Shown in pieces: positions 11,620 to 21,690 of a DNA stretch of 64,000 nt. The position numbers and the translations under genes are program-made. Source of the stretch: Gnetum montanum (lineage: Eukaryota; Streptophyta; Gnetopsida; Gnetales; Gnetaceae); contig MNCI01018059.1 in assembly GCA_015680685.1 (NCBI GenBank), positions 1-64,000 of the forward strand. Reading direction: 5' to 3'. Within the stretch, counting starts at the first letter, position 1. Every line of letters begins with the position of its first letter. The notes beneath the pieces are model-generated. The model worked only from the letters and a program-made list of their open reading frames with translations, did not search any database and was not told where the DNA came from.

Positions 11620-12812
11620 TAAGAAGCACAATTAATAAATATTTTTCATTTTGTTTAATTTTAGAATTTTTTGTCTTCTAGTTTTTCATTTTTCAATTTC
11701 TTGTTTTATCTTTTTGTCTTTTTATCTTTTCTATCCTTTTATAAGTAATCTCATGTATGAATAAGACACTCATGTGGCTCATTGGTTGAGGTGTGTTCTA
11801 TGTTATCGAGTTTCAAATGATCAATTATTTGGATAGTGAACCCATTACACCCACTCATCCATTCTACAAATAAGAGGTTCTGTCAAGGGTACAGTGATAT
11901 CCTTGACATTCTTCAAACTTAAAATTAATTTTGTGTTTATTGTACCCAGAATGAAGAGGGATGGACCAAGAGGGAATGATTAGGGTGTGACATCAAGGGG
12001 ACTTGCAGATTCTCTTTGGTGACGTCGGTGAGAGTTATCATGCAATGTGGTTGTACTAAGATCCTTGTAGATATAACACAAAATTGGAGTAAGAGTAATC
12101 AAAAGGCACTTCAAAATCCAATGTTGTTCTGGGGGATCCCATCGGAAAGACATGCACCCATGCTTGAAGGTTGGCAGCTTCTCTAGATTTGACAATAAAA
12201 AAAATAAAAAAAAAAAGAAAATAAAGAAGAGAAGAGAAAAAGGGGAAAGTGCCACAAAGCAAAAATCACTCCTCCCTTGAACAAAATGTTAAGTGATCAT
12301 ATGCCTTGTTGCTCTAGTACTCTCATAGTTGCTCATCATGGGATAAAACAATGCGATGTCACTGATCAGAGGAATGGACTTGGTCCTGATCTTGGAACAA
12401 CAGGTTAATAATACATTAATCATGCTTTACATGCAGGATTCACTATGCCCTAGGTTAGTTACCTCATGTCCCAATCTTTATAATCCCTTCTATAGTTCGT
12501 CTCATCTCACTATTCATGTAATTATTGCTCATGTATCGTATAGCATAGAAATCTTATCTCATTCCAGTGGTATCTACATGTGTGTGTTTTGTGAAATTAG
12601 TATGGATTACATTTTACTCTTCAAGTGTCCATGGACACTTTTAAGTGTGGTTACGCAAGGCATTATAGGTTGGAACCTCCTTTGGGGAGGACCCACTTGC
12701 ATAATTTTTGTAATTTGCACTCATAACCCACCTTCCACACACCATTTATTATCCTCAACATATTTTCAACAATGTTCTTTCCCTTATTACTATCCCTCCG
12801 AATTCCAACATT
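11620..12812 (+). other. Element 2 spacer, left part
   Basis: Non-coding. It is conserved in order with the spacers of elements 1 and B: a block at 11980-12180 (GTGACATCAAGGGGACTTG, GATCCTTGTAGAT, GGAAAGACATG) and a sharper box at 12644-12718 around GGTTGGAACCTCCTTTGGGG. Open frames on either strand here are not conserved between copies. Confidence 0.6.
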
Positions 12813-12817
12813 CCTAT

Positions 12818-13786
12818 TGATGAGTGGCAAGGTACCCTTAGACTCAACCATACGAATATGAGCATGTACACGCGATCCGGTCAAACTCCATAGACTAAAT
12901 GCCTTAACGCCACAAGAAACACTTGGGGTTAATCGTTCGTTGTCTTCCCAGGCTTGCTTGTATGTGTCACGGTGTATGGTTAAGCAAGTCTGAGGTATNN
13001 NNNNNNNNNNNNNNNNNNNNNNNNNNNNNNNNNNNNNNNNNNNNNNNNNNNNNNNNNNNNNNNNNNNNNNNNNNNNNNNNNNNNNNNNNNNNNNNNNNNN
13101 NNNNNNNNNNNNNNNNNNNNNNNNNNNNNNNNNNNNNNNNNNNNNNNNNNNNNNNNNNNNNNNNNNNNNNNNNNNNNNNNNNNNNNNNNNNNNNNNNNNN
13201 NNNNNNNNNNNNNNNNNNNNNNNNNNNNNNNNNNNNNNNNNNNNNNNNNNNNNNNNNNNNNNNNNNNNNNNNNNNNNNNNNNNNNNNNNNNNNNNNNNNN
13301 NNNNNNNNNNNNNNNNNNNNNNNNNNNNNNNNNNNNNNNNNNNNNNNNNNNNNNNNNNNNNNNNNNNNNNNNNNNNNNNNNNNNNNNNNNNNNATCCGTA
13401 GATGCTCGTAATCAAGTCGTACTTATGCGCACTAGGAAAGCAATAAATAACAACAAAATAAAACCATGTACTGCAAGATTTATCCAATCAAGTTCATTTT
13501 TATTGCCGTACACAACTTGTGTTCAGGTTACAAAGTTGCTCGAATAAAGAGTCGTTCACTCTAGGACTCCTACTGCGGGCACATGGGAAAAATTCTAACT
13601 TTGGAGTGTTCAAACTGCCAAAGCTTCGCTACTTCTAGCCAGGATTGGGAAATGAAGGGAGTGCCACCTTTTATTTATAGATATGGTGGCGGACTGCGAT
13701 ATCGCAGGGGATGCGATATCGCGGCAGCCGCGATATCACATATCACATATGCAATATCGCGGTGCTATGCATGTCGCGTCTCATCA
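12818..13786 (-). mobile_element. Solo A-type LTR with 5-bp TSD CCTAT
   Basis: It starts TGATGAGTGGCAAGG and ends GCGTCTCATCA. CCTAT is directly repeated on both sides (12813-12817 and 13787-13791). No internal sequence is present, so this is a solo LTR left by recombination between LTRs. A run of 395 Ns (12999-13393) hides its middle. GATATCG palindromes crowd 13698-13760, and a minus-strand TATA box (TTATTTATAG on plus) lies at 13671. Confidence 0.9.
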
Positions 13787-13791
13787 CCTAT

Positions 13792-14532
13792 GAACCATCA
13801 CATGGCCTTTTTCTGTCTCTAACCACCCGAAGCCTTTAGCAATTAATTCCACCCACACATAATTATTTGTGCCTTCAAGAACTAGTTAAATTACCCTAGA
13901 ACCCTTTAACACTTATCCACATGTCCTTAGTTTCCATCATTCATTTCAGAAAAATCTTCAAAATTCGGTATATTATGTTGTGCCTTAAGTATCGATAGGC
14001 CACGATATCGCATATGTGATATTGCGTCCGACGTGATATCATGTACGCGATATCATGTCACATATACCTATATATACGTGACTTCCCTTGCACTACTTAC
14101 CATCATTTTCCACTATTCACGCGGGGGAGTTTTTTCGAATTTCTTTCTACGACTTGCGATTACACGTCCCTTGCTTTCATACCTATATCTTGCACGTTGG
14201 TCTTCCGATTTTCATTTTGTCCGAACCCACATGAACCCGGAGTGTTCAGCTTAGTCGTGGGGGAGGGGCACATGCTGAATAGTGCATAATTTTTTTAGAA
14301 TTTTTCATCGCCCAAAGGACATTATTAAGGGTAATTAGTTATAACGTTATGGATAAATGTGCCAAAAATAATTTCATCCCCTTAGTTAAACCGGGAAACT
14401 AAAATTGGAAACCACCTAAGTAAAAAGGACTCACTATTATAATCTTTCGGGAAACATCACACGGTGATAAAATAAATTCATTAAGGCAAGCAGTAAGGTA
14501 TAACCTAACTTTAGAAACAACCTTACTAATGA
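13792..14532 (+). promoter_or_regulatory. Spacer right part with LTR-like internal promoter module
   Basis: At 13993-14057 four GATATC or near-GATATC sites follow one another. Then come TATATATA at 14069 and a leader CACGCGGGGGAGTTTTTTC near 14120. This copies the order seen in the LTRs (palindrome cluster, TATA, GGGGAGTTTT), yet it sits about 460 bp before ORF2, not at an element end. Elements B and 1 have equivalents in the same place. It may drive a separate ORF2 transcript; that is an inference. A G-rich run, GTGGGGGAGGGGC, lies near 14261. Confidence 0.5.
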
Positions 14533-17318
14533 TTGGCCCCGAAACGTGGACAACAAGAAGCTCCTACTCAAGGTGGGAGAAAACGACCTAGGAGAGGCGA
14601 AGGATAAGTTCCTACCAGATAGCATGCAGAGCAGGAGGAACAATCATTTAGCATTCACAAAGAGGACCCTGCTACTGTACAATCAAGGTAGGTAGAAGGA
14701 GGAGCTACTACAGTGCTTGAACAGGGACAACATCTCACGTTGCCCCAGGATTGTGTTCAGGCTATCCATGAAAGTTCCACATTCACTACGGTGATTGTGG
14801 AATTAAAATTTGAATCTTTCACAAAATTTTCTCCAGAGGCCATTAGGGACCACCTCAAAGGATCTCCATTATGGCCTATCCTCTTTGAAAGTGGTGCTTG
14901 GTACTTAGGGAAAATGTACCAATTTTGGCACAATAGAGAACAAGGCACTGCAGTTAACATTTGTGCTGTGACAGTCGATTTCTCTATTCAAGCCATTTCA
15001 GAAGTATTAAACCTTTTGAATACAGGGCCAAAGGTTACTCAGTTATCTACCTATTCAAACTCGGATGTGTGAAGAGTTTGGTTGGAAACGACATATACCG
15101 AGAAAGAGAAGACGTTTGGAGAGTCGACAACAGAAGAGAGGATCTTCTTCAAAATAGGGACTTATCACCTCTTCCCCACAAAGGGCTTAAAAATAATTTC
15201 AACATATGCAGCAAGAGGATGTGCAGTATTGATGAGAAAGGTTAATGCTAACCTACCTCACTTATATTTTATGAAGATCCTGAGGTGGTTTGAAGAACGG
15301 AAGACAGGGAAGCTTGCATTGCCCTTCCCTTGTCTTATCAGGAAACTGCACAAACATGTTGGTATCAAAGGATACACCAATGATGTCCTCCAAAAAGCCC
15401 AAAATGCTTCATATGTTGAACTACTAAAGCCACTAGCTGCAAGGAAAATCACTGGTGAGACGTTGGGACCAGAACAAGAAAAGGAACAAACGACAAGGCC
15501 AACTGCAACTCAACTTGCAGGGCCTAGCCAACTTCCAAGCATGGGACCTAGCCAACAACAAGAAGCAGGGCCTAGCACGAGCCAACAAGATCAACCACCG
15601 CCACTGCTGCAAGATTACAGATCGTCGATGAGCCATCTCCAGGCCATCCCTGAGATGGTCAGTTGGGGAAGTCGTGATGATGCAAATCTCTTCCACGTCA
15701 TCGACGATGCCATATAGCCCACAGTTTCTTTGGATTGTGCAAGGGGAGAAGTGTCCATCCATACAAGAGGAGAGGAGACCATTTGGTCACAAAAAATCTT
15801 AGGGAATGCTGCATCTTTTCAAGTGCAATTAGAAACTCATGAAGGGGCCACAATGGTGGTCATGTAGCACCAGGATACAGCAGGAACCACAGAAGTGGTC
15901 ACAGACCACATTAAAAAATCTTTCAATGTACCTATTGTGCCACCAACAGATCTTACAGGAGCATGGGATGCTCAAACTCTAGCTGAAACCTCAATGACTC
16001 CTACGGAACATGAGGATGCACTTGATCTATTGCTACAAATAAGACAAGTAATGACATGCCTCAGGATGTTAGCACAATTCAATCATACCTCATCTCCACC
16101 AAAAGAAATCTGGTCTTGAAAGAGATGAGGGTTGAGCATGCTGAAGCAGAGATGCAAAAATTGCAAGAAAGGCTTGTGGCCCTACAAGTAGCACAATAGG
16201 ACCCTTTGCAATTTGTTCCTGTAAACTAGTTGGACACTTTCAAAACTAAGAAACTGACCAAACTACTAATGGAGAATAAGAAGATGGCAGAAGAAAAAGA
16301 GAAGGCTATTTGGGATGCCTCTACAACACAAGTGCAAACTTATGTACATACCAACGCACTCAAGGCCTTACAAGAGAAAAACAAGTAGCTTGTTGCCAAC
16401 AACCTTCGGTTGACCTCTGTGGAAAAGTAAAAGAATGTTCTCGAAGAACATTTTCATCAGTTGCAAGAACAATTCATCTGGGTCAACCAAGACATGAACC
16501 ATTTAGCCAGGGAAAATCAAACCCTCTCAATGGAGGAGGTACATGTCATCTGCCAAAAGACAGTTATTGAAATAAGCGCTTGGAAAAATGAGGCTAAACG
16601 ACATAAAAAGCTAAAGGAGCTCTTCCGGGACTAGGTGGGGATGTATAAGCAGATCATTGAGAAGGGGATCTGTATGGCCAAGGCTCACATCAACGCTATT
16701 AGTGCTCAACACACTAACTAGCAGGTCATATTGGACACATATGCATTTGCCCACCAGGTGGAAGTTAAGAACCGGGACCTGCAGATCCAGGACCTTCCTG
16801 AATACATAGAGTTGGCAAACTTGCGGTATGCCAACCTTACCATGCTAACAGTAGGGCATCCAAGAATAGAGCTCGAGAAATAGGTAGCCACCACCTACAT
16901 CGAATATGAGATAGAATTTGCAGAACGCAAGAAGATATTACAAAAATTAGAGATTGCAAATTCTGAACTTGAGGTGGTTAAAGCAAGCTACCAAGGACTA
17001 AAAGGTGTTGCAATAGACTTGGCTCGATAGCTTGTAGATTTTCAAGAATATAGAGACAAAGCCAGAGCCTACCAGGAGGAACGATGGGTGTTTGTGACTT
17101 GGTATGTCAAGGTAAATCAAATGTTTCCACAACTACCCTGCCCATGGGAGGTGCTGACTCCATCAAACATCAGAACATTAGCATGGACAACATAAGACCC
17201 TTGAACCAAAGAGGAGAAACTCTAGGCCATACTTCAACGCCATCAAGTCCCAAGACCTGGAGCACAAGATAAGGGAAAAACACCTATGGAGGAGCCACTG
17301 CCACCAAGAACTACATGA
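14533..17318 (+). pseudogene. ORF2 of element 2, degenerate accessory protein
   Basis: This is the best preserved copy. The start codon is lost (TTG where other copies have ATG) before APKRGQQ. In order: a basic KRPRR segment; a globular domain in two open pieces (14713-15072 and 15082-15717) with LKGSPLWPILFES, YQFWHNRE, ISEVLNLLNTGPKV, FFKIGTYHLF and LALPFPCLIRKLHKHVGI; a Gln/Pro-rich linker of GPSQ-type repeats (about 15500-15600); a long region of coiled-coil character (about 16130-17090); and a conserved CPWEVLTPSNIRTLAW box. It ends PPRTT-stop at 17316. At least six interior stops replace Gln, mostly TAG for CAG. A similar domain in plant transposon proteins is suspected but not proven. 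Function is unknown. Confidence 0.75.
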
Positions 17319-17509
17319 GTTCCATCAATTTTGTAGCAGTAGGATTTTCTTTTGCATTCTCGGTGTTGTGTCTCAATTTTTTTTTGATTCCACACTGCAG
17401 CATGAACCCATCATCACTAGTTAATAATCCCATACCTATCCACTGTGTAATCAATGGAGCTTCTTCTCACTATAACTTGAGGACGAGTTTTCATTCAGTT
17501 GTGGGGGTA

Positions 17510-18304
17510 TGATGAGTTATCATTTTGTTGGCTGTGATATCACAGCTTGCCTTCTCATCTATAAATAAGAGGTAGACAAATCTGGTAGGCAGTTTTTAGC
17601 GGGGATTTTTTTAGACTTTCATTTAAGTGTTAGTTTTAAGTAGTTCTTCTCTTAACCCTTTTCCTCCCAGTGCATGCCTGTAGTGTGGTGATTGTAATTG
17701 TACGACATCCTTATTTGAGTGTGACATACTTGGACACGCACATACCTAGAAATAAAGATCAAGATTACTTCATCATTGGAGCATTCACTTAGTTTAATTA
17801 ATTAATTGTTATTGTGATTTACTACTTTCGTAGTTAATATTTCTTTACCCTAAACTCCTATTAAATGTGGAATGAGTACAACTTAATCACAAGAATTTAA
17901 GTGTGACTACTTGGTAACCTAGTAGCGTACCTAGGATTTGCGCTTAGTAATCCTAGTAGTAGTCGTTCACGAGGTCCAAGATGTGTACGGATGATTAAGG
18001 AACGAATGCTCATCGCACTTCGGCTAGTTTAGATTCTCTCTCTCCCCCCTCTCTCCTAGCTTAGTTAATATTATTTCCCATCATACCTAGGAGTAGCATT
18101 AGTGTAGGAACACATCATACACCTCACTTTGGACTAAACCATATGTGACAAAGCTAATACTACTCCAAGTGGGAAGATAGCGAATGATGATCTAAGAATA
18201 ACTGTCTAGATACCACAACTAGTCCATCTATGGAGTTCATCCGGTTCGTTCTTGAAATGCTCATATTCGTATGGTTGAGTGTAGGGGTACCTCGCCACTC
18301 ATCA
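17510..18304 (+). repeat. 3' LTR of element 2 (A type)
   Basis: 795 bp, TGATGAGTTATC...CACTCATCA, preceded by the polypurine tract GTGGGGGTA and the GAGGACGAG signature. Only one GATATC site remains (about 17537), before TATA at about 17562, against two in the 5' LTR. It ends next to TTGGCGCCATTGCCAGGGA, a good primer site, so it also acts as the left LTR of the following fragment. Confidence 0.85.
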
Positions 18305-19596
18305 TTGGCGCCATTGCCAGGGATGGTGCTAGTTATCTAGATTAGTGATATCATACAAGGTCACTGTATAGGAATTAATGATATATCTTTTAGGAAGAAA
18401 TAATTATAAAAAGTCACATATAAATTCACACACAATTACACAACCATGTCTCTCCTACAAGACTATGATAATGCCACATCTAGTAAGGTAATTCATTGGA
18501 GATCCAACGAATTATATGACAATGATGATAGAAGAGAGGATTAAGAAAGGTATGAGCACAAAAGGGGTCACCACTACAACAGAGCATACAAACCCAACCA
18601 TGATGATGAACCCCTTATGACAACCTAAAGCATGATAAACATCTAGGAAGCTCTTCACATACCAACCAGGCATGTGAGGGATAGTTGCTTCAAAAGGCTA
18701 GACATGAATAATATGCTAAGATTTGAAGGTGACTACAATGCTAATCTACAACATCACCTTTAAGTTTTCAATGATGCCTGTGCCCTCCAAAACATTGAGA
18801 GTGATTAGCAAAAGTTGAAGTTATTTCCTAGAAGTGGAGAGTTGGTACAAGTCACTAGAAGCTAAATTACCATGCTTGAACTCTTTAATGGTAAATATCA
18901 AACCTATTCATGAGTGTCAAACTTACAAAAAAAATCCAAGGATGGAAGAAAGGGACTCATGAAACCCTTGATGTAGCAATGGACATGTACTATTCACTAT
19001 TACATAGATTCCCAAGCCATAGATTTTCACAAGGAAACAACTCAGGCACATTGTAGATGGGCTATGGAGAAAAACTAGAGAGACTCTTGTGGTTTACACC
19101 CAAAGTAGGTTATAAAAAATGAGCATCCATCACATCCAAAGATTAATCGATCAAGTGGCAAAGGAGGAAGATGAGCTAAGAAAGAGGGAATTGGCTCAAG
19201 AGTATAATAAAGACCCATCAATTCGAAAGAGAAATGTGTGAATATGTGACAAGAAAGAGGACGATATCTTGGAAGATGTTATTCATAAAAAGACTCTACT
19301 TATTCAAAAATTAGTCAATGATATAATGGCTAAGGTAGAGAAATTCTGGGATTTAGTGGATGAAAATTGTGCTACATCCTTCAAGATTGTGGAAGAAAAG
19401 ACTAAACAAGCACTTAACAGGGGCAAGGAAAGGAAGAAGAAAAGAGATAATGGATGAGAAATTTATAAGCACAAAGGAAAACTTGCTATCATTGAAGGAT
19501 ACACTAACTCCAGTTCAAAGGAAGAGGAAGGATGTAGTGTGTGCCAATATGAACATGCTAATGGATGTTGTCTTGTTATGGCCCACTTGGAAATAA
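18305..19596 (+). pseudogene. Chimeric element fragment: A-type leader joined to B-type gag
   Basis: After the primer site, 18305-18520 copies the A-type leader and gag start (ATG-TCT-CTC near 18447). From about 18525 the sequence switches to B-type gag, matching 56806-57890 closely. Readable parts include RFEGDYNANLQHH and the gag C-terminal helix region at 19269-19457 (KLVNDIMAKVEKFWDLVDEN). Several stops are present. The match ends near 19590, where an inverted ORF2 fragment begins. I read it as the remains of a tandem or recombined element. Confidence 0.7.
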
Positions 19597-19619
19597 CTTT
19601 GTCTTTCATCATTTTTTCC

Positions 19620-20540
19620 TAAGAGGTAAAAGGAACATGTATGATGGTATCATTGGAATAGTAAGCTATTCCTCCTCTTCTGCATAATTTTTGAATGAGA
19701 CATGGAAAGGGGAGTGCCTTCCTCCTTCATTTGTTTTCTTTAAAATGCTTCTCCATCTCAAGATAGATCAACTAAATAAGGTTGACTGAAATTTTTCTAC
19801 TTAGAGAAGTGCATGCATAGGTAGAGAAGGTTATTATCTTGTTGGGCCTCACCATTAGATTGAGGTGGTAGGCCACCATCTTAAAGTATGCACTTACTAT
19901 CATTATGAGTGCACCAAACTCCTTATGGTCAACATCATAGCATTATCGAACCCACTTCTTTTTAACCTTTGAGTTTGCTTGTGTTGAAATCTTTGCCACA
20001 TTTGCCCCAATTTTCGGCAACCCAAGGGCCTCAAAAATGGTCTTCACCAAGTAGCACATCAAAATATCCTTGATTTTCACTATGGCATAGCCCTACCTAT
20101 TATTCCAAAAGAGGTATGTTTCTCTGATGTACCATCCTTCGCTAGAGGTGAGAATGGGTCGCATGGGAGAAGTCTAGAGTTGAGCTTTAACATCTTATGG
20201 GGCAAAGTCCATGAAAGATCAAAAGTTTGGTTTAGAGAGAAATTTTTTTAAAATCTCCAAGGACTTAATTTTCCTCAAGCAATCCTCCATTAGGGTGACC
20301 TCAAGGTTCGGTCTTGGTCTAGGTGTCTCATCTCGATGAGATTGCTCTGTTTTAGCTTTCAAAATTTGTTTAACAAATTCCACTTTGGGGTCCTCTCAAA
20401 GAGGTTTCTTTGCATGCATCTTGACTACTTTCTCCTTGGGCTACTCTTGTTAACCCCTTCCAGTTCTAGGTTGCTTGTCCCTTGGTTGGGATAGTCCTTC
20501 TTCCTATAGGCACTTTGGTCTTGGTTCCATCTATGATCAC
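19620..20540 (-). pseudogene. Diverged ORF2 fragment, minus strand
   Basis: Read on the minus strand, this piece has the globular domain of ORF2 in order: WYIRETYLFWNN near 20140, AKIST near 19995, a HLNLMVRPNKIITFSTYA stretch near 19870, and ALPFPCLIQKL with GGIAYYSND near 19700. The order and spacing match 14800-15400. It is more distant than the copies in elements 1 and 2, so it belongs to another family. Frames are broken by stops and small shifts. No coiled-coil part or LTR is attached. Confidence 0.65.
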
Positions 20541-20549
20541 AACATAACC

Positions 20550-21690
20550 AAGGATTAGCATTTGGTGTGTAACTTTATAACATTTGAGTATCTTATCTCT
20601 TGGATTAGTTATAGTTGACTACGTTCTGATCATGGCTGATTAATCATTTTAATATTATTTTAATTTAATGTCTTCCAGAGTTCATTGGGAAGGTTTAACT
20701 CTCATAAATTATTGATTTTAGTATTATTTTATTTATTAAACTTTGTCGGAGTTAGAAAATTTCTAAAAAAATTTTATAAGAAACCTAAGATTTGTGGCCA
20801 CCATGACGTAGAGTTCACCTTCAGTAGCTATAGGAATGAAGAACAAGGTTAATTGGACAAGCAGTGTGAAAGTTATGGGCTTTGAAAATTGCAAAAACTG
20901 CTTCATCATTTTGAAGCAAATGGCAAACATTTTCAAAGTGTTGCGCTATATTTATATGTTTTTGTGGCTACATTGACAAGATCCCATATTTAGATGTGCT
21001 TGCTTTTTTCAAAATTTAGATGTTTTTTCCTAAATTTATGCATAATTTAGATTAAGATAGTTTTGGCCATAATGTTTTTGGTTATAAAGGCTATAAAATA
21101 TGGTATCAATGCTTTTATGGAATTTCTCAAGCTAATTTAGATAAACACTAAAGAGCTTTTTATATAAGCTAATTTCACCTCTAACATAGGGAGTTTTCTC
21201 TAAATTTCTAAAGGAATTCCAAGTAGTCATAATGTAAGATTATGCAAGGTTGTGATGAAATTACTAAGGTTAATTAAGAAAAACACTTTAGAGCTTTTTA
21301 CAGAGGCTAATTTCACCTCTGACTAGATGTTTTTCTAAATTTTCTAAGTAACTCTAATAGGCCATAATGCTTTTGCTTTGAATGGTTGTGATAGTGCCTT
21401 TTTATGGAATTTCTTAAGCTTATTAGATAAATAGCTTAGGGATTTTTACATAGGCTAGTTTCACCTCTAAATAGAAGTTTTATCTAAATTTGCTAAGTAA
21501 CTCTAATAGGTCATAATGATTTTGCTTTGAAAGGTTGTGATAGTGCCTCTTTATAGAACTTCTTAAGCTTATTAGATAAACACCTTAGAGCTTTTTATAT
21601 AGAGGCTAATTTCAACGCCAACTAGATGTTTTCATAACCTGTTAAGATATTCTAATTGATCACAATGTTTTTGCTTTCTTTTGTGTAGGG
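20550..21690. repeat. AT-rich flank with about four copies of a 137-149 bp repeat
   Basis: From about 21060 a unit recurs at offsets of about 137-149 bp: a TAGATAAACACNNTAGAG-like core, then CTTTTTA, AGGCTAATTTCACCTCT and TAAGTAACTCTAATAGG with small changes. Cores lie near 21131, 21268, 21417 and 21566. Nothing coding is seen. The right end (TTTTTGCTTTCTTTTGTGTAG) looks like a splice acceptor for the exon-like piece at 21690. Confidence 0.7.

Larger units (their letters stand above)
8889..18304 (+). mobile_element. Element 2: Athila-like LTR element with both LTRs
   Basis: The order is 5' LTR 8889-9543, primer site 9544, decayed gag 9683-11619, spacer 11620-14532 (with a solo LTR at 12818-13786), ORF2 14533-17318, polypurine tract GTGGGGGTA at 17501 and 3' LTR 17510-18304. 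The primer site TTGGCGTCGTTGCCGAGGA is close to the TTGGCGCCGTTGCCGGGG form of Athila-type elements. No pol domain is present. The 3' LTR is followed directly by another primer site and leader (18305), so the array reads LTR-internal-LTR-internal and no target-site duplication can be assigned. Confidence 0.85.

Noticed and set aside
12663-13487. Long frames across the N run (274 and 162 codons)
   Set aside because: They are open only because Ns cannot form stops; the real sequence on both sides is LTR.
13705-13760. CRISPR-like array from repeated GATATC words
   Set aside because: Unequal spacing, palindromic core and a plant LTR context; not a CRISPR array.
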